A program made the translations under genes and the position numbers. A model generated the notes under the pieces. It searched no databases. It was not told where the DNA came from and saw nothing but the letters and a program-made list of their open reading frames with translations. Positions 7,172-15,720 of a DNA stretch of 64,000 nt are shown here, piece by piece. Positions within the stretch are counted from its first letter, which is position 1, and each line of letters starts with the position of its first letter. Origin of the DNA: Aquabacterium sp. (GTDB taxonomy: Bacteria; Pseudomonadota; Gammaproteobacteria; Burkholderiales; Burkholderiaceae_C); NCBI GenBank assembly GCA_030654395.1, contig JAURXM010000095.1, forward strand, positions 62,001 through 126,000, written 5' to 3'.

Positions 7172-8176
7172 ATGATTGTTTCCGCCATTCCAACTCCCCT
7201 CAGCGCCCGCGCCGGGCTTCCCCGGCTGAGTTGCGTGATCCCTTGCTACAACGAGGCGGCCAATCTGCGCTTGTTGTTGCCCATTTTGGGTGCGCACTTG
7301 GCAGCTTGCGCGATCGAGTGGGAAGTCATCCTAGTCAACGATGGCAGCCGGGATGACACCACGGCCGTGTTTGACGAGTGGACTCAGGCTCCGGGCATCC
7401 GTTCGATTGAATTTTCGCGCAATTTTGGCAAAGAAGCGGCCTTGACTGCGGGCATGGAGGCAGCCAACGGCGACGTGGTTGTCCTGATGGACGCGGACAT
7501 GCAGCACCCGCCCAAGTTGGTGGCCGACATGGTCAAGCAATGGCAGGGTGGGGTGGATGTGGTCTACGCCTTGCGCGCCAACCGCGATGACGAAAGCTTC
7601 CTCAAACAACTGGGGACCCGTGCGTTTTACCGGCTCATCAATGCCAAAGCGCGCTTTCAAGTGCCACCAGATGCTGGCGATTTCCGTTTGATGGATCGCT
7701 CTGTAGTCGATGCGATTTTGGCCCTGCCTGAGCGCAATCGCTTCATGAAGGGCTTGTATGCTTGGGTGGGATTCAAGTCCGTCGCTATCCCTTATGAGCC
7801 TGCCGCACGCGCCGTAGGCACGACCAACTACAGCTTACTCAAACTGATCGCCTTCTCCATAGATGGGCTGACCGCCTTCACCACCTGGCCTCTGCGCGTG
7901 GCCAGCATCGCAGGCATGGTCATGGCCTTGATGTCATTTGTCTACGGCCTGTTTGTGGTGGTCGAGTACCTGATCTACGGCAATGCCGTCTCTGGCTGGA
8001 CAACCATCATCGTCTTGCTGCTGTTTTTCGTGGGTATCCAGCTGATCTCCTTGGGCATCTTGGGCGAGTACATTGCCCGCATCTTCGAGGAGGTCAAAAA
8101 CAGACCCCTGTACGTGGTGCGGCGCTCTTTGGGGCGTGGGCTGGATATGTCTGACGTGGGCCACACGGGTGATTGA
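7172..8176 (+). CDS. Polyprenyl-phosphate glycosyltransferase, GT2 (ArnC/FlmF2/GtrB-like)
   Basis: 334 residues. GT-A fold: LSCVIPCYNEAANL at the N-terminus, VILVNDGSRDDT, the DxD-type motif LMDADMQHPP, then DAGDFRLMDR and RNRFMKGLYAWVG, as in dolichyl/undecaprenyl-phosphate sugar transferases. Two C-terminal transmembrane helices (about 248-272 and 282-306) are followed by EYIARIFEEVKNRPLY, the standard end of ArnC/GtrB proteins. It should load a sugar from a UDP-sugar onto undecaprenyl phosphate at the inner membrane. The next two genes are a YdjC-type deacetylase and an ArnT-like transferase, the order found in FlmF2-NaxD-FlmK of Francisella and the lgm genes of Bordetella. The sugar (GalNAc or GlcNAc) is inferred. 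Confidence 0.85.
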   Translation: MIVSAIPTPLSARAGLPRLSCVIPCYNEAANLRLLLPILGAHLAACAIEWEVILVNDGSRDDTTAVFDEWTQAPGIRSIEFSRNFGKEAALTAGMEAANGDVVVLMDADMQHPPKLVADMVKQWQGGVDVVYALRANRDDESFLKQLGTRAFYRLINAKARFQVPPDAGDFRLMDRSVVDAILALPERNRFMKGLYAWVGFKSVAIPYEPAARAVGTTNYSLLKLIAFSIDGLTAFTTWPLRVASIAGMVMALMSFVYGLFVVVEYLIYGNAVSGWTTIIVLLLFFVGIQLISLGILGEYIARIFEEVKNRPLYVVRRSLGRGLDMSDVGHTGD

Positions 8177-9092
8177 GCCGGTGGCTGTGCGCAAGCCAGC
8201 CGCACGGCAGCTGACCGTGTGCGTCGATGACTTCGGTTTGCATGACGGCGTCAATCAGGCCGTGGTCGAGCTGCTCGCCTTGGGGCGTATTTCGGCGGTC
8301 AGCTGTCTGGTCGACGGCCCCGCTTGGGTGAGTGGCTCAGCCGCCTTAAAACAAGCCGTGGGGACGATTGATCAGGCGTCGGCGGACGTGGGTTTACACC
8401 TCAATTTCACGGAGACGCTGGATGTGGTGGCCCAGTCCGCTCATCTGACGATGCCCATTGGGGCCTTGATCAAGGCTTGTTACCTGCGTCAATTGGCCGT
8501 GCCCGATCTGATTCGTGACATCGACCGTCAATGGGATGCTTTTGAGGCGGTTTGGGGTCGTGCGCCGGACTTCGTTGATGGCCATCAGCATGCACACCAG
8601 CTGCCGCAGATTCGCGATGCCTTGGCGCAGGTTCTCGCGAGACGCTACCCCATTCACGCGAACATGGCACACACGCAGCGGCCGTGGCTGCGTCAGTGCC
8701 GTGCGGCCACCTGGCACGGCCTGATGGCAGGGATCGGCGTTGGCGATACCGTCAAGGCCGCTGTCATCGGGGCCTTGGGGGCGCATGCGCTGGGCCGTTT
8801 GGCCTCCCAGCAGGGCTTGCAATGCACACAGCGTCTATTGGGCGTTTACCCCTTTGATGCCGATGGCAAGGGCTATTTGCAGCGCTGGCAGACTTGGTTG
8901 AAGCTGGTGAAGCCGCAAGGTGACTTGCTGATGTGCCATCCCGCCGCACCCATGGCCCAGCCGCCTCCTTGGCCTGATGGCATCGCTGCGTCACGCCAGA
9001 TGGAGCATGCCGTACTCACCAGTGACGCCTTTGCGAGCATGGTGCAGGCCTGCGGTGTGCATATCGGGCGTTTTGGCCGTTTTGAGCGCTGA
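8169..9092 (+). CDS. YdjC/ChbG-family carbohydrate deacetylase, NaxD-like
   Basis: About 307 residues from GTG 8169, which overlaps the stop of the previous gene; GTG 8181 is an equally possible start. Family motifs: LTVCVDDFGLHDGVNQA (metal Asp-Asp at the first strand), DVGLHLNFTET (metal His), and VDGHQHAHQLPQIRDAL (His-x-His with catalytic Asp). Near the C-terminus is LLMCHPA. YdjC enzymes remove N-acetyl groups; the NaxD branch acts on undecaprenyl-phosphate N-acetylhexosamine before transfer to lipid A. Position between a GT2 gene and an ArnT-like gene supports this role over chitooligosaccharide use. Translational coupling with the upstream gene is likely. Confidence 0.8.
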   Translation: MIEPVAVRKPAARQLTVCVDDFGLHDGVNQAVVELLALGRISAVSCLVDGPAWVSGSAALKQAVGTIDQASADVGLHLNFTETLDVVAQSAHLTMPIGALIKACYLRQLAVPDLIRDIDRQWDAFEAVWGRAPDFVDGHQHAHQLPQIRDALAQVLARRYPIHANMAHTQRPWLRQCRAATWHGLMAGIGVGDTVKAAVIGALGAHALGRLASQQGLQCTQRLLGVYPFDADGKGYLQRWQTWLKLVKPQGDLLMCHPAAPMAQPPPWPDGIAASRQMEHAVLTSDAFASMVQACGVHIGRFGRFER

Positions 9093-9140
9093 AATACCCG
9101 CTTCGCTACACTGTGCCCTTTTTGGCAAGCGAAACCACTT

Positions 9141-10724
9141 GTGAAGCCCGTCACTTCTACCCTCGATAAATCAAGCTGGCCAACATGGTGCGTGGCTTTG
9201 GCTGTTTTGATATGGTTGTCCTGCACCGCTTGGTGGCGGCCATTGGCTGTGCCCGATGAGGGGCGCTACGCTGGCGTGGCATGGGAAATGATCCGCAGCG
9301 GCGACTGGTTAACGCCCACGCTCAATGGCCTGCCGTTCTTTCACAAACCGCCCTTGTTTTACTGGCTGACAGCCGTGTCACTTCAGACATTTGGGTTGAC
9401 CGTCTGGGCTGCACGCATGGCCTCAGTGCTAGGCGCTTTGCTGGGCGCGATGGCCCTGTATGGCTTGGTGCGTCGCTGGAGTGGCCCTCGCTTGGCCAGT
9501 TGGTCACTGCTTGCTTTGGTGACGCAGCCGTTTTATTTTGGCGGCGCCCAATACGCCAATCTGGACATGTTGGTCGCGGGGTGCATCTCTGCGGCTGTGG
9601 CTTTGGCCGCGCATGCGGTGCTGTCACGCGAGGCGGGGCTGCCATACCGGTTGACGCTCTGGGGCGCCTACGGTTTGGCCGGTTTGGGCCTGTTGTCCAA
9701 GGGGTTGATTGGTTTGGTGCTGCCCGGCGCCATCATCGTCTTGTGGATGATCATGAGCGGCCGCTGGCGTGCCATTTTGGGGCTGCTGTCCTTGCCGGGT
9801 TTGTTGGTTCTGACGGTCGTGGCTGCGCCTTGGTTTGTGGCCATGCAGCACCTGTACCCTGATTTTTTCCATTATTTTTTTGTTTACCAGCATTTCCAGC
9901 GGTTCACGCAAACCGGCTTTAACAACGTCCACGCTTGGTGGTATTACCTGCCATTGATGGCCGCGCTGAGCATGCCTTGGGTGCCTGCGTGGTTGGTTGC
10001 CGTGTGGTGGCCTCGCGCTGTGTCAACGTCCACGCCAGCGTCAACCAAGCACAGCGCCACGCCTGATTTACGTGGGTTGATGTGGTCGTGGTTGGTCGTG
10101 GTCGTGGTGTTTTTCTCGATCCCTGCATCCAAGCTGCCCGGTTACGTTCTGCCTGCGCTGCCGCCATTGGGTTTCTTGATTGCCGATGCCTTGATGCGTC
10201 GCTGGCCAACGGTCGGCGCTTGGACCACTCGTTTGTGCGCTGGTGTGGCTGGGGTGTTGTGCGTGACCTTGATCGGCGTCACGGTGAAATACGACGATCA
10301 ATCCTCACGTCCTGTTTTGGCTGTTATTCAGCCCTTGCTCAAGCAAGGCGTGCCACTCGTCTATGTCGATGAATTTGTCTATGACTTGCCTTTTTATCTG
10401 GCACGCCAAGAGCCCGTGCCCGTGATCAGTGATTGGACTGACCCTGAGCTGCCCAAGCATGATAATGACCGCAAGGAGCTATTTGATGCGGGCGTCTTCA
10501 GGCCGCAAGCGGCAAGCCGTTTCTTGGTCGACAAGGCGGATTGGCCCAGGTGGCTGTGCACCCACCCACGCCTTGCCGTGATGGCGCCACATGATGCGAT
10601 CCACAAATACCCCGCGCTGGCATCGCAGTTGCCTGTGATGCGTCTGAAATTGTGGTCGTTGTGGGTGCTAGACCGTGATGATCTGGTCGCCAAGGGTCTG
10701 CATTGCCCTTTGTTTCCAAGTTGA
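9141..10724 (+). CDS. ArnT-like lipid A aminosugar transferase (GT83)
   Basis: 527 residues, GTG start. A multi-spanning inner-membrane GT-C enzyme: after the first helix comes the conserved periplasmic loop VPDEGRYAGVAWEM...GDWLTPTLNG...FFHKPPLFYWL with the catalytic acidic residues of the ArnT/PMT family. About ten further hydrophobic helices follow, then a soluble periplasmic C-terminal domain from about residue 400. ArnT moves an amino sugar from undecaprenyl phosphate to lipid A phosphates, lowering negative charge and reducing binding of polymyxin and cationic peptides. Third gene of the GT2-deacetylase-ArnT set; the sugar is more likely a hexosamine than aminoarabinose because no arnA/B/D genes are here. 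Confidence 0.83.
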   Translation: MKPVTSTLDKSSWPTWCVALAVLIWLSCTAWWRPLAVPDEGRYAGVAWEMIRSGDWLTPTLNGLPFFHKPPLFYWLTAVSLQTFGLTVWAARMASVLGALLGAMALYGLVRRWSGPRLASWSLLALVTQPFYFGGAQYANLDMLVAGCISAAVALAAHAVLSREAGLPYRLTLWGAYGLAGLGLLSKGLIGLVLPGAIIVLWMIMSGRWRAILGLLSLPGLLVLTVVAAPWFVAMQHLYPDFFHYFFVYQHFQRFTQTGFNNVHAWWYYLPLMAALSMPWVPAWLVAVWWPRAVSTSTPASTKHSATPDLRGLMWSWLVVVVVFFSIPASKLPGYVLPALPPLGFLIADALMRRWPTVGAWTTRLCAGVAGVLCVTLIGVTVKYDDQSSRPVLAVIQPLLKQGVPLVYVDEFVYDLPFYLARQEPVPVISDWTDPELPKHDNDRKELFDAGVFRPQAASRFLVDKADWPRWLCTHPRLAVMAPHDAIHKYPALASQLPVMRLKLWSLWVLDRDDLVAKGLHCPLFPS

Positions 10725-10833
10725 TGTGCAGTAACGCTGACTGAGTTGTGAACGGATCCTTGTCCTCCTGACGGCTACTTCGCCATCGATCCAATCGATT
10801 CAAGCCCCTCGCCACTATCTTTTTGCCTCTGCC

Positions 10834-12696
10834 ATGCTCTGGACTCCTTTGAACCGTTTGCTCGATCAGATTCGCCCACGTCGGCAGGCGGTGGTTTTGA
10901 TGGTGGACGCCATCCTGATTTTGCTGGCGTGGCACACCACATACCTGTTCCGCATGGGTGTCGAGCGCTGGCTCTATGAGCGCCCGACCTATGACAGCGC
11001 TGTCTTGTTGGGCGTGATTTTGGTTTACAGCGCGGTGTCTTGGGCCTTGGGTGTGCCAAGGGCGGCGTGGCGGTACACCAGCTTCCATGAAATCACCCGT
11101 TTGGCGTGGGTGTGCCTAGGCGCTGGCTTGGCCAGTGCGGTCGTGGTGTTGATGGCGCACTTGGCGGAGGTCCCTCGCGCCGTGCTCGCCCTGCACCCCG
11201 TGTTCACCTTGATCATGATGGCCTTGGCACGCATGCTGGTGCGCATGGGCAGCGAGTCGTCTCGTGCACGCAGGGCAGGGCGCCAGCCAACCGGACAGCG
11301 GGCCGTGGTGCTGGGCGCTGGCGCGGCGGCTAAACTGTTGATTGCGGGCATCCAACATCGAGGCTGGACGGTCGTCGGTTTACTGGACGATGAAGTGCGC
11401 AAGCACGGCTCTCGGATCTCTGGTGTGCCTGTTTGGGGTGGTTTGAGCATGCTGCGAGACAGCAGTACCTTGGATGATGTCACCCATTTGATTTTGGCCA
11501 TGCCTTCTGCGTCCAAGGCTCAGCGCAAACGGGCGTTAGAGCTGGCCGGTGAAACGGGCCTGCCTGTCGTCACCGTGCCCTCTGCTGACGAGCTGCGCGA
11601 AGGCCGATCGCGTATCGACCGCGTACGTGACATTGAGCCTGAGGATGTGTTGGGACGCGAGCCGGTCAAGCTCGACGAGAGCGCGGTGTCCGACCTCATC
11701 AGCGGGCAAACGGTCATGCTCACCGGGGCAGGCGGCTCGATCGGCTCGGAACTGTGTCGGCAAATTGCCCGCTTTGGCCCAAGCCGGCTGGTGCTGTTTG
11801 AGTTGAGCGAGTTCGCGCTGTACCAAATTGAGCAAGATCTGGGCGAGCGCTTCCCCCATCTGCCTTTGGTGCGCTTGGTTGGTGATGTCAAGGACCTTGG
11901 CGCCTTGCGCCGCGCCATGTTGGCCCATCAACCTGATTTGGTCTTTCATGCTGCGGCCTACAAGCACGTACCCTTGATGGAAGACGACAACGCTTGGGTA
12001 GCGCTGCGCAATAACACGCTGGGCACCTACCTGACGGCGCAGGCCGCGGCTGAACATGGGGTCAAACGCTTCGTCTTGATCTCGACCGACAAGGCCGTCA
12101 ACCCCACCAACGTGATGGGCGCCACCAAGCGCGCAGCCGAGATGGTCGTCTCACATTGGGCCGGCAAGGCCAGCCAGACCCGATTCATGGCGGTGCGCTT
12201 TGGCAACGTATTGGGCTCCAGTGGCAGTGTGATCCCGAAGTTCAAAGAACAAATCGCCAAGGGCGGGCCTGTGACGGTCACCCACCCTGAGATCACCCGC
12301 TACTTCATGACCATTCCCGAGGCCGCTCAATTGGTGCTGCAGGCCGCCGCCTTGGCCGAGACAGGGCAAGTCTTCGTGATGGACATGGGTGAATCCGTGA
12401 AGATCGCCGACCTGGCACGCGAGCTGATCCTTCTCAGTGGCCACACCGAGGCCGAGATACCCATCGTGTTCAGCGGCCTGCGCCCAGGTGAGAAGCTCTA
12501 CGAAGAGCTGCTGGCCGATGCCGATACAACCCTGCCAACGCCACATCCTCGCTTGCGACTGGCTCAGCTGAGGTGTGAGCTGCCCGTCGACTGGCTTGAC
12601 CGCTTGATGGCTCTGGCCGCAGATGACACTGCCAGCACCCCGGCCACATTGCGAGCGCGTTTACATGAGCTGGTGCCCGAGTACGCTCCGCGCTGA
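10834..12696 (+). CDS. Nucleoside-diphosphate-sugar 4,6-dehydratase, CapD/WbpM/PglF type
   Basis: 620 residues. Four N-terminal membrane helices (about 20-40, 50-72, 88-110, 115-135), a CoA-binding-like Rossmann domain (VVLGAGAAAKLLIAGIQ, GLLDDE), then the extended-SDR catalytic domain beginning MLTGAGGSIGSELCRQI. Further motifs: HAAAYKHVPLMEDD, the Ser-x-Thr-DKAVNPTNVMGATKR segment containing the catalytic Met/Lys pair, FGNVLGSSGSVIP and GLRPGEKLYEELL. Enzymes of this type convert UDP-GlcNAc to the 4-keto-6-deoxy sugar, the first step to bacillosamine, fucosamine or quinovosamine in surface glycans. It follows the lipid A cassette by 109 bases on the same strand and may share its glycan theme. 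Confidence 0.88.
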   Translation: MLWTPLNRLLDQIRPRRQAVVLMVDAILILLAWHTTYLFRMGVERWLYERPTYDSAVLLGVILVYSAVSWALGVPRAAWRYTSFHEITRLAWVCLGAGLASAVVVLMAHLAEVPRAVLALHPVFTLIMMALARMLVRMGSESSRARRAGRQPTGQRAVVLGAGAAAKLLIAGIQHRGWTVVGLLDDEVRKHGSRISGVPVWGGLSMLRDSSTLDDVTHLILAMPSASKAQRKRALELAGETGLPVVTVPSADELREGRSRIDRVRDIEPEDVLGREPVKLDESAVSDLISGQTVMLTGAGGSIGSELCRQIARFGPSRLVLFELSEFALYQIEQDLGERFPHLPLVRLVGDVKDLGALRRAMLAHQPDLVFHAAAYKHVPLMEDDNAWVALRNNTLGTYLTAQAAAEHGVKRFVLISTDKAVNPTNVMGATKRAAEMVVSHWAGKASQTRFMAVRFGNVLGSSGSVIPKFKEQIAKGGPVTVTHPEITRYFMTIPEAAQLVLQAAALAETGQVFVMDMGESVKIADLARELILLSGHTEAEIPIVFSGLRPGEKLYEELLADADTTLPTPHPRLRLAQLRCELPVDWLDRLMALAADDTASTPATLRARLHELVPEYAPR

Positions 12697-15432
12697 TCAG
12701 GCCGGCAGCAGATCGTCGACCTGCCTCAGTAGCTCAGACAACTGCACCGGTTTGGTCAAGTAGCAATATGCGCCAGCAGACAAGGCCGCATCGATTTGCT
12801 CTGGCATCGCATCGGCTGAAATCATGATCACCGGGATGCTTGCCGTATCAGGATTGGCCTTGATCAGTTTGAGCAACTCCTGACCAGATACATCAGGCAG
12901 GTGCACGTCCAGCAGAATCAGGTCAGGCTTGGTGCCGCGCAGCCGGTTGTGCAGCACCACCAGTCCTTCTTCTGTTGTGGGTGCGACCGTGACCGTCACC
13001 CAAGGTCTGGCACTCAATGCGGCTCGGATCACCTCACTATTGGCCAAGTTGTCCTCGACATACAGGACATGGCGAGGGCGGGGCGTGATGGACGCTGGCT
13101 GATGCGCGGGTGAGGGGGCTGGGGCCGACGTGCGAGGGTGTACCAAATCGATCGCAGGCAGGCGCAGCGTGAAGGTTGAGCCCTGATGCGCTTGACGCTG
13201 CACATCAAGCTTGCCGCCCATCAATTCAGCCAAGTGACGGCTCACGACAAAGCTGATGGCCGCACCATCATCAACGCAATCGTGCTCGCTGCTCGTGCTC
13301 GTGCTCATGCCTGTGTTCTGCACTGCCACGCCAATGCTGATGGTGCCACCCTCATTTTTACTCTCAGACACTGTGACGTTGACTTCACCACCTTTTCTGT
13401 TGACCTTGATGGCTTGGCCGATCAGGCTGCTGAGGATTTGACGCAAGCGGGTGGCGTCTGCGTTGACACCCCATGTATCAGGCACATCCTGCTGCAAACG
13501 CAACTGCACACCTTGTTCCTTGGCCTGGGCCATCAACGGTTCGATGGCCATGGTTAATTGCTGTTGGATGCTCAGTGGCTCTGTGCTCAGTCGCAGCGTG
13601 CCACGGTCAATGTGGGCGATATCAAGTACATCGTCGATCAAGTCGAGTAAGTGCCATCCAGCCTGCTGTATTTGCTCGACCCGGTGACGCTGCGTGGCCG
13701 GCAAGGGCTCACGGTGGTCTAGCTCCATCACCTGCGCGAAGCCCAATACAGCATTCAAGGGTGTGCGCAACTCATGGCTCATGCGCGATAAAAACTCGCT
13801 TTTAGCGTTGTTGGCTTGTTCTGCAGCCTCACGCTGTTGATGGGCCTCTTTCATGGCGCCCTCAAGTCGGCGTGTGTGACCCGTCATCACCAGCAGCAAA
13901 CTGCCCAGCGCTGCAATGAAGGCGACACCACTGATTGCCAGCATCCACGAGGTCGCACTGAGCCCCGCGACAGGCAGCGCAGCCTCACTCCACACCAGCA
14001 ACTGCCACTGCCGGCCTGCGAAGTCGATCGGGATGACTGCGTGGTGCAGCGCGCTCTGCCTCATATCGCCCCGATAGCAGCTTGGTGATCCAGCCAACAA
14101 GGGCAAGCCCGCCTCGCTGGCATCTAGTAAGCAAGCGTCCAAGTAGGCAGGCAAACCCGTGAGCATCGCCTTCAGTGCATCGTCCATGCGCAGGGCCAAA
14201 AATACGGCACCCATACTGGCTTGTGCCCGCGCCTGCGGTGTGAAAGGCTGGCCTTTGTAAACCGGACGGTACACCACCACACCCTTTTGTTGACCTGACT
14301 CCTGCTGCAGCTTGAAGCTTGACGTGGCGACCACTTGCCCCTGCAGTCGCGCTTGGTCATAGGCTTTGCGGCTGATTGGGGATGACAACACGTTGTAGCC
14401 CAAGGCCATCTCGTTGCCTTCTCGGGGTTCAATATAGCGAACGGCAACCACATCAGGGCCATGCGTTTGGGGCTGGCCGGGTGCATCAAACACCCTGTAG
14501 GTGCTCAAACCCTCTAGCCGTTGTTGGCGCTCGAACGCGTCCAAATCTTTCGCGCTCAATCGCTCGTCCCAGCCTACAGCCTGGATGCCCTTGAGTGTGC
14601 CCACCCAGTACTGGCTAGCCCTTGTGAACTCACCTCGATCTACCACTGTGGATGCGTCAAACACCCCGTTGAGGGCAGCCAACGCATCCAGATAGGATGC
14701 CAACCTTTGGTTGACAGCATGGGTGGCTGTGGTGATGTTTTGGTTGAATACCGCGACCTCACGGTCTATTTGCCAAAGCCGCACTTGCCTCACAGCCATG
14801 GACAGCAGCAAGGTCATGGCAAGCAAAGGCAAGGCCACGCGCATGCGCCGCGTACGCCATAAAGTGGCCGGACGCCCTACCATCGGCAGCATGATCAGGG
14901 CCCCTGCTAGCACCCCCAAGCTGTCCCCCGCCCACCAACCTAGCGCAGCCCTTAGCCCCTCTGACGGAGGTAGCAGGCCAAGCAGCATCATGGCCGAGCT
15001 GGACAGGGTGGCATTGACGACGCACGCCACAGGTCCGGCTAGAAACAAAAAACGCACAATGGACCGTGGTGTTTCTAGGGTCAGGGGGCCCTGCGCGTTG
15101 CGCTGCACCAGTTGTGTGCCCAACCACGCTTGCAGACACGCACCCACGGCGCTGGTGACAGACATGGCGAACACCTCAGGGGGTGCTGCGGTATGCCAAC
15201 TCGGGTTCAGCGTTAAAAATGAAACCGTGGCGGCACCCAGCGCAACCGCCGCCAACATCCATCTTCCCCAGCCCAAGACGCAGGCCAAACCCAATCCAGC
15301 GGGCAAGTACAGCGGGGATGCGACTTCATGCGCGGCGGTTAACGATACAGCCAGCAAGCCCGACAGCGCACAGGTCAACCACGTGATGACGCCTTGGATC
15401 CACAGCGACGTGAAAGGGGCGTTCAGGCGCAT
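12697..15432 (-). CDS. MASE1-CHASE hybrid histidine kinase/response regulator with eroded ATPase domain
   Basis: 911 residues from ATG 15432; an upstream TTG lacks similarity. Order: MASE1-type block of hydrophobic helices (about 10-210), a CHASE extracellular sensor (about 240-480; GIQAVGWDERL, ...VVVYRPVYKG), one more helix, a short coiled linker, a HisKA domain with intact H-box FLSRMSHELRTPLN, an HATPase-like region, and a C-terminal receiver with intact phospho-Asp (LILLDVHLPDVSG) and Lys (YLTKP). In the HATPase region the N-box Asn is Gln (LIGQAIKVN), the G1 DxGxG is NTGMS and the G2 GxGL is replaced (GAAISF). ATP binding is therefore doubtful. It may act as a phosphatase, a phosphorelay scaffold or be phosphorylated by another kinase. 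Confidence 0.87.
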   Translation of the reverse strand: MRLNAPFTSLWIQGVITWLTCALSGLLAVSLTAAHEVASPLYLPAGLGLACVLGWGRWMLAAVALGAATVSFLTLNPSWHTAAPPEVFAMSVTSAVGACLQAWLGTQLVQRNAQGPLTLETPRSIVRFLFLAGPVACVVNATLSSSAMMLLGLLPPSEGLRAALGWWAGDSLGVLAGALIMLPMVGRPATLWRTRRMRVALPLLAMTLLLSMAVRQVRLWQIDREVAVFNQNITTATHAVNQRLASYLDALAALNGVFDASTVVDRGEFTRASQYWVGTLKGIQAVGWDERLSAKDLDAFERQQRLEGLSTYRVFDAPGQPQTHGPDVVAVRYIEPREGNEMALGYNVLSSPISRKAYDQARLQGQVVATSSFKLQQESGQQKGVVVYRPVYKGQPFTPQARAQASMGAVFLALRMDDALKAMLTGLPAYLDACLLDASEAGLPLLAGSPSCYRGDMRQSALHHAVIPIDFAGRQWQLLVWSEAALPVAGLSATSWMLAISGVAFIAALGSLLLVMTGHTRRLEGAMKEAHQQREAAEQANNAKSEFLSRMSHELRTPLNAVLGFAQVMELDHREPLPATQRHRVEQIQQAGWHLLDLIDDVLDIAHIDRGTLRLSTEPLSIQQQLTMAIEPLMAQAKEQGVQLRLQQDVPDTWGVNADATRLRQILSSLIGQAIKVNRKGGEVNVTVSESKNEGGTISIGVAVQNTGMSTSTSSEHDCVDDGAAISFVVSRHLAELMGGKLDVQRQAHQGSTFTLRLPAIDLVHPRTSAPAPSPAHQPASITPRPRHVLYVEDNLANSEVIRAALSARPWVTVTVAPTTEEGLVVLHNRLRGTKPDLILLDVHLPDVSGQELLKLIKANPDTASIPVIMISADAMPEQIDAALSAGAYCYLTKPVQLSELLRQVDDLLPA

Positions 15433-15720
15433 GGATCGGGCCTTTCTAAAAATGGCTTTTCTCAAGCAGCGTTCATTTGTAACATATCTGAGCCAGCATG
15501 CATGGCCCCTGGCCTGTCGTGATCTTTGCGCGACATCCGATACTTGGATAGGACCCAAAGGGTTCAAAAGCGGCCTGAAACCGAGGTAAACGAGTCAACA
15601 AAAGGCAAGTTGGCCCCTTATTGACCTGAAGGCACAGCCTGCCACACCTATACTGGCTGCTCCTCTGGCAGATTGATTTGTGCGATCTGCGTCGCTGGTT
15701 CTAAAAGGCAAATATAGGCC

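Noticed and set aside
8073-8168. Long TTG start of the YdjC-type deacetylase within the glycosyltransferase gene
   Set aside because: It would overlap the upstream gene by over 100 bases, and the family begins close to LTVCVDDFG; GTG 8169 or 8181 fits.
15433-15567. 45-codon N-terminal extension of the hybrid kinase from a TTG
   Set aside because: Polar, Arg-rich sequence without relation to MASE1 starts; ATG 15432 gives a normal N-terminus.
14711-15589. 292-codon plus-strand frame opposite the hybrid kinase N-terminus
   Set aside because: The minus-strand MASE1/CHASE reading is coherent; this frame has no domain or signal.
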